From the NCBI GenBank assembly GCA_030740295.1, contig JASLXP010000303.1, positions 1 through 13,615 on the forward strand: 13,615 bases of DNA. The letters are read 5' to 3'. The translations under genes were made by a program, and so were the position numbers. Source of the DNA: Planctomycetota bacterium (GTDB lineage: Bacteria; Planctomycetota; PUPC01; JACPCR01). Below, in pieces: positions 6,434 to 13,615 of the stretch. Within the stretch, counting starts at the first letter, position 1. The number at the start of each line of letters is the position of its first letter. The notes under the pieces are model-generated. The model saw only the letters and a program-made list of their open reading frames with translations. It did no database searches and had not been told where the DNA came from.

Positions 6434-7954
6434 CTATTCCGCCAGCGGCCAATCATCCGTGCGAAATGGAGAGGCGGGCAGGCCAGCACTGTTAATCAGG
6501 TTCGGCTCGGCCTCATGGTGCCAGCCAAACCTCACCGCGACAGGTTTGGCGACGGTTTGGGATGACACAAAGATCGAGTCTCCCTCGATGACGGCGATGG
6601 CGTCCGCAAAAGCTCTGTCCTTGCCGGCTACCTGGAAATGAGTCAACGCCTTGCCGTCATCTGATCGCAGGCCCGCAGCATGATCGAAAGAAATCTTGAT
6701 TCGGCTCTGTTCGATTTTCATATCATGATAGAGCGGCCCGGAATAGACCAGTTTCTTTTCGTAGGTTTTCGAGAGAGCCCACAGAGCCAGGCGAGCACCC
6801 ACATCCTGTTTATTCCGCGGATGAATATTACGCGTGTTTCCAATGTCGGTGATGACTGCCATGCCTGTGTGCGGCACTTTAAGTGTTGCGGCCTGCGCTT
6901 CCCAGATGCGAGGAAGCAATTCGGGATTTGAGTTCCCGTAACGAAAGGGAGCCAATTGGGTGAAAATGAAAGGCATCGACTCGTCTTTCCAGACATGACG
7001 CCAGCCTGCGATGAGGGCCTTCATCTTCTCGTGATACACCATGCCGTCGCGAAGATTCGATTCGCCCTGATACCAGATAGCCCCGCGGATGGAGAATGGC
7101 GCCAAAGGATTAAGCATCGCATTGAAAAGATTGGAAGGATAGTTATGTGATTTGCGCGGCTGGATCGGTACGCGTGGCCGGCGAAGTGCCTTGCCCTTTC
7201 TTCCACCTTTGAGCCATGCCTTCCATGCAGTGAGGTCCGCGGCGTATTTCGCCTTTGCCTTCTCGGGCACGAAAGCTTCATCCCTCGCATCCCAGGAGGC
7301 CCTGAGGCCCTTGACAACATCGTCATCTTTCTGGCTCTCCCAGGGCGTCCATGTTTCTATGCAGGAACCGCCCCACGAGGTATCAATCAGGCCAATCGGA
7401 ATCTTGAGATCTTGGTACAGTCTGCGTCCGAAGAAGTATCCCGCCGCTGTGAAATTCCTCACGGTTTCCGGAGAGCACACTGCCCACGAAACCACCGCGC
7501 AGTCGGTCTGAGGCGCGTTGGCCGTCACACGATTGACGCCAAGCAGACGCATTTGCGGATACTTTGCCGCGGCGATCTCTTTGTCCGCGTTGATGACCCC
7601 GTTAACGGTCATACCCATATTGGATTGCCCCGAACAGAGCCACACTTCGCCGATGAGCACATCCTTGAGCTCGATCGTGTTCTTGCCTCTGACTGTGACG
7701 GAATAGGGCCCGCCCGCGGCTGGTGTCCGCAGAGCCGCTTTCCACTTGCCGGTGTCGTCGGCCGTCGTCGCAGCCTTCTCTCCCCATGTGCCGGAGACAG
7801 CCACCCCCTCGCCTTTTTCGGCCCATCCCCAGAGGACTGCCGACGTCTCTTGCTGCAGCACCATGTGGTCGGCAAAGACGGCCGGAAGCTTGACGTCCGC
7901 GACGGCCGTCGATGCGGCACTCACCAGAACGAGAATCCATGAACACTTTTTCAT
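6434..7954 (-). CDS. Secreted sialate O-acetylesterase-like SGNH hydrolase
   Basis: This 506-aa protein resembles bacterial sialate 9-O-acetylesterases, SGNH-type enzymes that remove acetyl groups from sialic acids or other polysaccharide sugars. A Sec signal peptide is seen at residues 1-19 (MKKCSWILVL... STAVA, cleavage before DVKLP). An N-terminal beta domain starts with LPAVFADHMVLQQ, typical of the family. The nucleophile motif is LCSGQSNM (Ser111); other blocks are IDTSWGGSCIETWTP and IWYQGESNLRDG, and the acid/base pair is likely Asp370 and His378 in TDIGNTRNIHP. The start at 7954 was preferred over the upstream ATG at 8026 because it places the signal peptide at the N-terminus and has AAAGGA 8 nt before it. 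It lies downstream of the toroid protein on the same strand with a 141-bp gap. It probably acts in the periplasm or outside the cell on glycans; the true substrate is uncertain. Confidence 0.92.
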   Translation of the reverse strand: MKKCSWILVLVSAASTAVADVKLPAVFADHMVLQQETSAVLWGWAEKGEGVAVSGTWGEKAATTADDTGKWKAALRTPAAGGPYSVTVRGKNTIELKDVLIGEVWLCSGQSNMGMTVNGVINADKEIAAAKYPQMRLLGVNRVTANAPQTDCAVVSWAVCSPETVRNFTAAGYFFGRRLYQDLKIPIGLIDTSWGGSCIETWTPWESQKDDDVVKGLRASWDARDEAFVPEKAKAKYAADLTAWKAWLKGGRKGKALRRPRVPIQPRKSHNYPSNLFNAMLNPLAPFSIRGAIWYQGESNLRDGMVYHEKMKALIAGWRHVWKDESMPFIFTQLAPFRYGNSNPELLPRIWEAQAATLKVPHTGMAVITDIGNTRNIHPRNKQDVGARLALWALSKTYEKKLVYSGPLYHDMKIEQSRIKISFDHAAGLRSDDGKALTHFQVAGKDRAFADAIAVIEGDSIFVSSQTVAKPVAVRFGWHHEAEPNLINSAGLPASPFRTDDWPLAE

Positions 7955-8095
7955 ATTTGAAATCCTTTGAGTGAAGGCGCCGCTCGAAAGACGCAGGATG
8001 TTAGGGACAAGCGCCGGTAGAGCCAATCAGACTGCAGCCGCAGCAGAGCAGCTAACATCGCTTCGTGGGCAGAAGAGGTCCGAGTCGGGACCGTG

Positions 8096-9850
8096 TCACT
8101 CGCCAATCCTCTTTATCTTTGCCGTTTCCAGGCCATAGGTCAGGTCACCGTTTTCATCCACGATCGTGGAAATGTCTGCGCGGTAAATGCCGCTTGAATC
8201 TTTGAAAGTCAGGATGCCATTCGAATCCAGCTCGTCTTCCAGGAACGAAAAGGACTCGTTCGAGAACGCGAAGGCCGTGCTGGCTCCGTCTGGGAATCTG
8301 TAAACCAGCGACTGCACGTTGCGTTCTACGGCTGGATCCCAGGCGCGGAGATGCACCGCGATCGTCTGTTCCTCGAGCTCACGATTTTTGCCGAGGGAGT
8401 AGATGCACCCTCTCCTGCCCTCGAATCGCACGGCGTTCTTTTCAAAAACGGGTTCTGCGGGCTCGAGGGGGTCTAGTGTCCAGCGCGTGATGCGTTCGCC
8501 GGTGGGGCCGGTGTGGATCAATACGGTCGAGACATCCGTGAAGATGGCGACGCTTCGGAGGGTCTGATTGCGCCATACGACGAATGATGGCTCATCCGGC
8601 AAGTTCTTCCGACTGCTTCCTTCTTCACGCCAGGCGATGTCCGCGGCCATGCATCCTGGGCCGTATTCGTAATTGAGATGGCTGCATGAAAAGCGTGCCG
8701 TATCGATGCCCCATGCCTGGGTCGTTGAAGGGGCATCATGGACCGGATGAAGGATGGGCGGCTCCCCTCCCCAGGCCCACGTCTGGATTCCCCTGAGCGG
8801 AAGAAAACCGGTAAAGGTGATCCCCGTCTGATACTGCCGGGTTATCAGGGCATATTTGATGGGCGAGCGGCCAAAGTAAACGGTCTCGTAAAGCTGAGTG
8901 AACGGTCGTTCCCACTCTTCGATGTCTTCCCTGGAAGGTTTCATTTCGCCTCCCTGGTTCGCCAGAATCTGACCTTCGAGACCTTCGGACTGGTACTGCT
9001 GCTCCTCCATCATTCGATCGAGCAGATGGCGATACATGGGCTGCTTTGAAGAGAAATATTCCAGGCCCGAATAGATATCGCTGGGCCGGGTCATCTCACG
9101 GACGTGATATTTTCGAGAGCTCGCACCAGGGATCAGGTAAAGGCTTTCCGTGTGCCATTTGCGAAACCAATCCAGGCCCGCACGCAGTCGGGCGTCGAAT
9201 TCGGTTGTGGCCGCGTACTGCGCGTAGGAGTAACAGAATGCATATGCGAGATAGGAATAATGCGGGCATGGCCCATACTGTTCGACAACCTGGCCATTAT
9301 CGGCGAGGGCACGGAGCATCCCGGCATCGCCGACTTCTCTTGCCTGGCGGTAGTATTCCTCATCGCCTGTCACCTGTGCGTAGAGCAAATCTGCCACAAA
9401 ACAGGCCATATCCTGGTTACCGGGCGGGCCGGAGCCCTTGCGCTTTCGAAATGCGTCCGCATCGGCCTGGAAGGCATCGATCACCAGCGAACTTAGTTCT
9501 TCGCTGAAATCCTCTTCGACCCAGATGAATGTGGGCACGAGCGAACAGATCGTCCAGGCATGTTCGTGGCTCAACGATTCGGGAGTGCGTGCTTCCTTTA
9601 TTTTCTTCTGCGACCATTCCCTGAATCCGTTCTGATGAAGCTCGAGAATTTTCGGGTTCTTGTGATGCTTCGACAAAGGGCAGAAATAAGCAAAGGCCAT
9701 CGAGTGATTGATGTCGGATGGATTCTCCGCATCCTTCAGTGAATTCAAAGCCCCATCCAGGCGGGAATCGATGAGCGACTGCAGCCATCGTGTACGTTCG
9801 TTGTCGTTGATTGCAGGTTTTAGTATCCCGCGAAGCGTTTCGATGTTCAT
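8096..9850 (-). CDS. Predicted (alpha/alpha)-toroid glycan lyase-like protein, heparinase II/III-like
   Basis: The 584-aa protein has a helical N-terminal half (about 1-330) rich in paired aromatic/Ala helices, for example NQDMACFVADLLYAQVTG and HYSYLAYAFCYSYAQYA, with a conserved-looking EQYGPCPHYSY segment. A beta-rich C-terminal half follows (about 350-584: YALITRQYQTGITFTGFL, SFVVWRNQTLRSVAIF). That layout matches alginate-lyase/heparinase II-type enzymes: toroid plus beta-sandwich. I cannot assign a polysaccharide-lyase family, and no catalytic residue is certain. No signal peptide is seen. I chose ATG 9850 (MNIETLRG) rather than 9967, because the earlier start would run through the divergent hydrolase gene; its Shine-Dalgarno is weak. 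The esterase and a second heparinase-like gene nearby suggest glycan degradation. Moderate confidence in the class, low in the function. Confidence 0.7.
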   Translation of the reverse strand: MNIETLRGILKPAINDNERTRWLQSLIDSRLDGALNSLKDAENPSDINHSMAFAYFCPLSKHHKNPKILELHQNGFREWSQKKIKEARTPESLSHEHAWTICSLVPTFIWVEEDFSEELSSLVIDAFQADADAFRKRKGSGPPGNQDMACFVADLLYAQVTGDEEYYRQAREVGDAGMLRALADNGQVVEQYGPCPHYSYLAYAFCYSYAQYAATTEFDARLRAGLDWFRKWHTESLYLIPGASSRKYHVREMTRPSDIYSGLEYFSSKQPMYRHLLDRMMEEQQYQSEGLEGQILANQGGEMKPSREDIEEWERPFTQLYETVYFGRSPIKYALITRQYQTGITFTGFLPLRGIQTWAWGGEPPILHPVHDAPSTTQAWGIDTARFSCSHLNYEYGPGCMAADIAWREEGSSRKNLPDEPSFVVWRNQTLRSVAIFTDVSTVLIHTGPTGERITRWTLDPLEPAEPVFEKNAVRFEGRRGCIYSLGKNRELEEQTIAVHLRAWDPAVERNVQSLVYRFPDGASTAFAFSNESFSFLEDELDSNGILTFKDSSGIYRADISTIVDENGDLTYGLETAKIKRIGE

Positions 9851-9890
9851 TCGCTTATCGTAGTCAAGGCGGTAAGCGAGGAAAAGCTCT

Positions 9891-10760
9891 ATGCAGTGGA
9901 AAATCCTGAACCCTCTGACTTCCACCGGTTTTCTACTTCCTGATGGCTGCGGGCAGGGCCGGGACATCCTGATCGACCTGAGTTACGCGGGGCCGTCACT
10001 GCAGGAGAGATTGGAGGGTTTTGGAAGTGGTATCGAAAGAGTGGATTCCCTGTTCATCACGCATCTGCATGCGGATCATTTTCTGCCTGCTGAGGCGCTT
10101 GAGCTGGCCAAGGCTGGCTGCCGCATTCTGATCGAGCGCGAGGCCTGGACTCTCATGCAGCAATTGCGCGGAGAAGGGGAGAAGGGCGCACTGCTGCTGG
10201 CCTCTTGCGATGAGATTGAAAGTCTCGGTGTTCTAAATTTTCTTGAACCGTCAGGTGAGATGTCTGTAGGTGAACGGCACATCGCGTGGGCAACCTACCG
10301 TCACGGCAACGGGGACATCCATTGCGATAACCTGGCCTTTCTGGTGGACGCTCACCTGTTTACCGGCGATACGAGCATCACTTCCTTCTTTGACGAATCA
10401 AGACCGGATGACACGGATCTGGTCGCACGTAACGCCGGCGACACGCGTGTTTTATTCGTCAATATCGCCCACCTGAGCCGAAAGGACATCCAATCCCGCA
10501 CGGATCTCAACGAGCGGCGCATTCGAAACTACCTGACCAATCATGGAATCCTGGAAGACTTGGTGGCCGCCATCGAGAGCGGCAGCTATTCGGACTTCTT
10601 TGCGGGCCTGGACGCCATCGTTCCCTGTCACATCCGAAAAGCGCCTCTTGAAGAAACGGCAACAATCATGCGGGAGCAGTTGCTGACTTCTGCTCTGAAG
10701 ACGGGATACCGATACGAAGTCCTCTTTCCGGACCAGACTGATACGTCCCTGCAGCTTTGA
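9891..10760 (+). CDS. Metallo-beta-lactamase-fold hydrolase
   Basis: This is a 289-aa MBL-fold protein. The metal-binding motif is ITHLHADHF with His58, His60, Asp62 and His63; further likely ligands are His138 (TYRHGNGD) and Asp160 (LFTGDTS), with a C-terminal His at 194 or about 245. The N-terminal strands (GFLLPDGCGQGRDILIDLSY) precede the motif as expected. The substrate class (phosphodiester, lactone, thioester or other) cannot be told. The start has GAGGAAA 8 nt upstream. It is head to head with the toroid protein gene, the two starts being 40 bp apart, so their promoters must overlap each other's 5' ends. No signal peptide is seen, so it is likely cytoplasmic. Confidence 0.9.
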   Translation: MQWKILNPLTSTGFLLPDGCGQGRDILIDLSYAGPSLQERLEGFGSGIERVDSLFITHLHADHFLPAEALELAKAGCRILIEREAWTLMQQLRGEGEKGALLLASCDEIESLGVLNFLEPSGEMSVGERHIAWATYRHGNGDIHCDNLAFLVDAHLFTGDTSITSFFDESRPDDTDLVARNAGDTRVLFVNIAHLSRKDIQSRTDLNERRIRNYLTNHGILEDLVAAIESGSYSDFFAGLDAIVPCHIRKAPLEETATIMREQLLTSALKTGYRYEVLFPDQTDTSLQL

Positions 10761-11086
10761 GACTTACGACGTCTCGGCAGAAAAACGCGGCAAAACGCTA
10801 AAGTTTTCGGAACTGTTCCGATAATTCTCTGGGCATTATTTTGGCCAGAGCCCTACGGGAGCGCGAAAGGAGTGAACCAGTCTTCTTTCTGCCAGGCATT
10901 GCAGCGGGACAATATATCCTGGGCCGAGCCTGCGCGTTCTCTCATTCGCCAACATTTATGACGTAACAGAATCAGCAGTTAAGGTCCCCAACTGCCAATA
11001 TTTCGGCTCAATCTCAAACCCTCCGAGGTCGAGCCCGGCAGGCGGAATTCGTACATTCTTGTCTGGAGGGGATGAGGAGTTTCATC
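10761..11086 (+). promoter_or_regulatory. Intergenic leader with a 15-bp palindrome
   Basis: No gene is seen in this stretch. It holds a perfect palindrome, TCGGAAC-T-GTTCCGA (10807-10821), that could be an operator; the spacing does not fit the Gram-positive LexA box. A small stem GCAGTT/AACTGC lies near 10975-10997. The end carries the Shine-Dalgarno AGGAG 7 nt before the ATG at 11087. I cannot place a promoter with confidence. Confidence 0.4.
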
Positions 11087-11503
11087 ATGTCCTGGTTTCA
11101 TTTTCCGTCGCCATCTGTCGACAACATCAAAATCAAGAACGTGTGGGCCACCAATGTCGTGAATAACGACGTAACTCAGGCCAGCCAGCAAAAAGGCAAA
11201 GATAGCGGCTGGTGGTGGGGAGGCGGTGGTGTCAGTAACACCGTCAGTCAGACTGCTACCAATGTGCAGCAGCACAATGACGCGTTCAACAACGTCAACG
11301 TCGGTACCAGCGCCAAAAAGAGCAATGTCACTATCAAGAATGTCGGTGCCAGCAACATTGTGAACAACACACTGGTGCAGGCTAACGACCAGAAAGGCAC
11401 CACCTGGGGTGGCTGGGGGAGCGTCACGAATGGCGCCTGGCAGTCCTCCACCAACAACCAGAACTACAATGATGCCTTCAACAACATCAACGTCTGGGCC
11501 TGA
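11087..11503 (+). CDS. Asn/Gln-rich protein with two tandem ~65-residue repeats
   Basis: The 138-aa product is not a family I recognise. It consists of two homologous repeats after a short leader (MSWFHFPSPSVD). NIKIKNVWATNVVNN (13-27) aligns with NVTIKNVGASNIVNN (80-94); QASQQKG with QANDQKG; and VSNTVSQTATN...NDAFNNVNV (49-72) with VTNGAWQSSTN...NDAFNNINV (113-136). A Gly/Trp-rich linker (GWWWGGGG, WGGWGS) sits in the middle of each. Alternating hydrophobic and Asn/Gln residues suggest beta-strand stacking, as in beta-solenoids or curlin-like fibres; this is inference. There is no Sec signal peptide or membrane segment. ATG 11087 is chosen because AGGAG is 7 nt upstream; the ATG at 11072 has its GGAGG too close. 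It is monocistronic, with an intrinsic terminator 28 bp after the stop. Confidence 0.8.
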   Translation: MSWFHFPSPSVDNIKIKNVWATNVVNNDVTQASQQKGKDSGWWWGGGGVSNTVSQTATNVQQHNDAFNNVNVGTSAKKSNVTIKNVGASNIVNNTLVQANDQKGTTWGGWGSVTNGAWQSSTNNQNYNDAFNNINVWA

Positions 11504-11531
11504 GCCCCAGCTCTGATGACAATCTGCCTGG

Positions 11532-11563
11532 GCCGGATCGGTGGCAACGCCGGTCCGGCTTTT
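11532..11563 (+). terminator. Intrinsic terminator of the first repeat-protein gene
   Basis: GCCGGATCGG (11532-11541) pairs with CCGGTCCGGC (11550-11559) with one T-G wobble, loop TGGCAACG, followed by TTTT. It lies just downstream of the stop codon at 11503. Confidence 0.8.
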
Positions 11564-11573
11564 GGCATTTCTG

Positions 11574-11596
11574 GCCTTGACGCTCCGCGACAAGGC
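11574..11596. promoter_or_regulatory. GC-rich near-perfect inverted repeat upstream of the second repeat-protein gene
   Basis: GCCTTG-A-CGC (11574-11583) and GCG-A-CAAGGC (11587-11596) are 10-nt arms with a single A/A mismatch around a 3-nt loop. It follows the first terminator by 10 bp. It could be an operator for the downstream gene or a back-up terminator (the following bases are TTCATTT). A second hairpin at 11662-11674/11683-11695, 13-nt arms with two mismatches, lies in the presumed leader. Confidence 0.4.
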
Positions 11597-11738
11597 TTCA
11601 TTTCAAATCTGTTACTCGGCCGCCCCAGCACTCTCCCAGGAAATGCGACCGGGTCTGAAGCGATCAGATCAGGGCCGCCAGCCCCTGACCAGATCCAGTC
11701 CTGGCTGACATCTCATGTCTTTTGAGGGGGAACTTCTC

Positions 11739-12272
11739 ATGGCTTTCATCGGAAACATCAGCATCGGAACGGGATTCTTCCCGAAAGGATTCTTTACTAC
11801 CGTCTTCGCACCTCTGGCCGATACCGGAGGTACCGCATCAAACACCGCGAACATTACGCAGGATGCGGACGCAGGGGATGACGGAACAGGAAGTAACACC
11901 GTCGATCTCGATCAGAACGCAACGACCGGTGCGGGAGGCACCGCGACCAATGTGGCCAATATCGACCAGGATGCCGACGGAGGCACTGCCAGCAATACGG
12001 TTGACCTGGATCAGGATGCTACCGCCGGCGGAACGGGGGCCGGCAGTACTGGAACCGCAGCAACGCCCGTGCTTTTTCTGAGACCTTTCAGCGGAACCTT
12101 CGTGAACCTCAGAAACCTGGGCGCAGGGATCTTCACGAGCAACGCACAACTTCAGAACCTCTTTCAATTCGGCATCGCGGGCTCCGGAGGCAATGTCTCA
12201 AACACGGCCACACAGAACGCAGACGCCGACATCTCGGCCGACGTGGACCTAACGGTGAACATCACAATCTGA
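11739..12272 (+). CDS. Acidic Asp/Asn/Gly/Thr-rich repeat protein, predicted beta-solenoid
   Basis: The 177-aa product is of unknown family. Residues 31-97 are four tandem units of 15-18 residues with consensus GTxSNTxxxxxQxAxxG: GTASNTANITQDADAG (31), GTGSNTVDLDQNATTG (49), GTATNVANIDQDADGG (67) and GTASNTVDLDQDATAG (82). The glutamines are at 41, 59, 77 and 92. A fifth, divergent unit (NVSNTATQNADAD) is at 152-164. A hydrophobic insert (PVLFLRPF... NLFQFGIAG, 110-148) separates them. Regular Asn and Gln ladders are seen in curlin and other beta-solenoid proteins, and the many Asp residues could bind calcium. There is no Sec signal peptide. ATG 11739 has GAGGGGG 8 nt upstream; ATG 11715 has none. 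The VSNT(V/A)xQxA motif is shared with the preceding gene. It is followed closely by a strong terminator, so it is monocistronic. Confidence 0.8.
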   Translation: MAFIGNISIGTGFFPKGFFTTVFAPLADTGGTASNTANITQDADAGDDGTGSNTVDLDQNATTGAGGTATNVANIDQDADGGTASNTVDLDQDATAGGTGAGSTGTAATPVLFLRPFSGTFVNLRNLGAGIFTSNAQLQNLFQFGIAGSGGNVSNTATQNADADISADVDLTVNITI

Positions 12273-12295
12273 GAACCCGCAGTCTGAGAACCAGG

Positions 12296-12335
12296 AGAGG
12301 GCAGGCAGTCGAGAGACTGCCTGCCCTCTGTTTTT
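12296..12335 (+). terminator. Strong intrinsic terminator of the second repeat-protein gene
   Basis: AGAGGGCAGGCAGTC (12296-12310) and GACTGCCTGCCCTCT (12315-12329) form a perfect 15-bp stem with a GAGA tetraloop, followed by G and TTTTT. It begins 24 bp after the stop codon. Confidence 0.95.
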
Positions 12336-12340
12336 CCGGG

Positions 12341-12609
12341 TCTGATATGGAGTATTGGAACGCCGGAATAAATGGGCAATCTTCAAAATCGGGTCACCCA
12401 CACCCATGGGGCATCGAAAAACGTGCTGCAGTCTGTAGCTGAAAGAGCTGGAGCACGCCGGTTGTTGCAGAAGTGCCATTTCCTCTGGTATCAAATCAGG
12501 AGGTGACTTGCCCTCATCGATCATGTGGTAAGCCCATCGGCGCTTTTCTGTGACACGAAACTGTAAGATGCAATGCCTTGCCCCAGTTCGCAGGCGCCGT
12601 CGATGAGAG
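12341..12609. other. Intergenic stretch with no supported feature
   Basis: Between the terminator and the 3' end of the heparinase-like gene I find no convincing gene. Small open frames on the minus strand (12524-12249 and 12757-12521) either read through the terminator and the end of the neighbouring gene or overlap the heparinase-like gene in another frame, and neither has a good ribosome-binding site. It may hold remnants of coding sequence. Confidence 0.4.
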
Positions 12610-13615
12610 CTACTGTTCCGGGTAGCACCGATAGCCGTCCAGCCATGCTTCTATCTCTCCCTCCGACGCAGACCTGCGAATCCCATTGAGTGTTCTTCCC
12701 TTGGCTACAAGTCCGCGACCGCCGTTGGCCGGCTTTGGGATCTGCTTGGCGCGACACTTGGCCGGATGGGCGGCAGGTGAGCTCTCGATCAGGAAGGCGT
12801 CGTGTGACTCAAGGGAGTCGGGGGCGAGCTGAACGAATCGGAAATGGCGGCCATCTGCGAACCGCAATGAAGCCCCTGTCGCCAGGTCGACACTTTCGCT
12901 CTCGACCGCCAGAGGTTTAACTTCTTCGATACGGCAGTCACGGCTTTCAGGGATCGGTACGAAGACGTGCAAGAGCGCGATCGGCTCGTTGACCCGCGTG
13001 TGCGTTGCCAGGACCGGCAGGGGCTCGAGGCTGACCCGTTCGTCCAGAGTTTCCGCCCCGACTGGGGCCGCGGGATCGTCTCCCGATAGGATGATCGAGG
13101 ATTTGCACGAACCTGGGCAAACCGTCCAGGCGGCGATCGTGGAGGGGGGCTCGTCTGCCGGAACGCCACTTGTGCGCGAGGGTCTGGTGTTGATCGTACG
13201 GAAACAATTCTCCTCCCTCTCAACCTTCTCGCCGGAGAGGTGGAAGATAGCCGCTGCTTCATGCTCGTCGCCGTCGATGGGCCATAAGAAGTCGGACACA
13301 AAGAAGATGTCCGGTTTCGCAAAGAAGATGGCCCGCTTCCAACGCATATGGCGAACGGGCCTGGGCCAGTCCTCGTCCGGCTGTTTGGGATTCGTCCAGC
13401 CGCCGTCGTACACGCCGGAGGCATAATCGAAGTCGGGCGTCGTCTGCCACCGGTTGGATTCGTACGGCTCATTAAGCAACTGCAGGTGCATCGTCTCTGG
13501 CCCGTGACGCCGCGAAGGCGGCTTACCGTCGATGAGCACTGTGTTGTGCTCGGAGCCGCACCACCCGCCGTAGTACCCGCTTTCTCGGCCGTGCATTCTG
13601 CCGTGGCTGTAGAGC
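12610..13615 (-). CDS. Heparinase II/III-like protein, C-terminal part (cut by window edge)
   Basis: The frame is open from the right edge (codons before the internal ATG at 13596 read LYSHGR), so this is the 3' part of a longer gene, about 335 residues. It contains a heparinase II/III C-terminal beta-sandwich signature: GCGSEHNTVLIDGKPP-like segment (WCGSEHNTVLIDG), then RHMRWKRAIFFAKPDIFFVSDFLW, HLSGEKVE and ALLHVFVP. These enzymes eliminatively cleave sulfated or acidic glycosaminoglycans; the catalytic toroid domain would lie outside the window. The gene ends in TAG at 12610. The two repeat-protein genes and the MBL gene, all on the opposite strand, separate it from the other lyase-like gene. 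The family assignment is good, the substrate unknown. Confidence 0.85.
   Translation of the reverse strand, partial: LYSHGRMHGRESGYYGGWCGSEHNTVLIDGKPPSRRHGPETMHLQLLNEPYESNRWQTTPDFDYASGVYDGGWTNPKQPDEDWPRPVRHMRWKRAIFFAKPDIFFVSDFLWPIDGDEHEAAAIFHLSGEKVEREENCFRTINTRPSRTSGVPADEPPSTIAAWTVCPGSCKSSIILSGDDPAAPVGAETLDERVSLEPLPVLATHTRVNEPIALLHVFVPIPESRDCRIEEVKPLAVESESVDLATGASLRFADGRHFRFVQLAPDSLESHDAFLIESSPAAHPAKCRAKQIPKPANGGRGLVAKGRTLNGIRRSASEGEIEAWLDGYRCYPEQ

Noticed and set aside
10855..10895. Possible riboswitch-like segment upstream of the first repeat-protein gene
   Set aside because: It has no match to any riboswitch consensus I can recall, and I could not fold a supported structure.
10979..11593. 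204-aa open frame on the minus strand with repeated DVDVVE segments
   Set aside because: Its repeats are only the complement of the forward gene's duplication. The forward frame has the better start, a Shine-Dalgarno, conserved protein motifs despite synonymous changes, and a terminator.
12249..12524. 91-aa minus-strand frame between the repeat protein and the heparinase-like gene
   Set aside because: It reads through the strong terminator and antisense into the end of the acidic repeat gene, with no Shine-Dalgarno or recognisable domain.
12521..12757. Possible frameshifted continuation of the heparinase-like protein
   Set aside because: The sequence overlaps the main frame and shows no heparinase-like features; the main frame reaches a plausible end at 12610.

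Overview
The window looks like a chromosomal segment of a Gram-negative, probably uncultured bacterium from a Planctomycetes/PVC-like or Hydrogenedentes-like lineage. This is an inference from gene content: lpxK shows lipid A synthesis; a HisA-like isomerase beside a tyramine-glutamate-ligase-like ATP-grasp enzyme is typical of bacteria with methanopterin/methanofuran-linked C1 metabolism; and a secreted sialate O-acetylesterase-like enzyme plus heparinase II/III-type proteins suggest degradation of sulfated or acidic glycans. I could run no database search.

Layout. Positions 1-220 are a 14-bp (2 x 7) tandem repeat with an inverted partial copy. From about 259 a forward unit runs nrdR - nrdD-like - lpxK (362-4444), with the nrdR/nrdD junction overlapping by 4 nt. 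Converging on it is the HisA-like gene (5203-4472, minus), which is divergent from the ATP-grasp gene (5235-6305, plus). The ATP-grasp gene ends inside an array of 16-bp CCGCGG-containing repeats (6275-6431) that also forms a large inverted repeat and a terminator-like hairpin. On the minus strand follow a sialate O-acetylesterase-like enzyme with a signal peptide (7954-6434) and a toroid-type glycan-lyase-like protein (9850-8096). The latter is head to head with a metallo-beta-lactamase-fold hydrolase (9891-10760, plus). Then come two small monocistronic genes for low-complexity Asn/Gln/Asp-rich repeat proteins (11087-11503 and 11739-12272), each with a good Shine-Dalgarno and its own intrinsic terminator. 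The window closes with the 3' two-thirds or so of a heparinase II/III-like gene on the minus strand, cut by the right edge.

How the genes fit together. NrdR is the ATP/dATP-sensing repressor of ribonucleotide reductase genes and is translationally coupled to an NrdD-family protein. That protein keeps the ATP-cone, the core and the C-terminal Cys4 zinc site, but lacks the glycyl-radical glycine (Asp758 instead) and any cysteine in the finger-loop region; no NrdG activase gene is present. It may therefore not be a working class III reductase, and it is the most striking observation here. The HisA-like/ATP-grasp pair probably serves C1-cofactor synthesis. The esterase and the two lyase-like proteins form a carbohydrate-degradation neighbourhood. 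The two repeat proteins do not fit a known family I can name; their regular SNTxxxxQxA and IKNVxAxNxVNN repeats suggest beta-solenoid or fibre-forming proteins.
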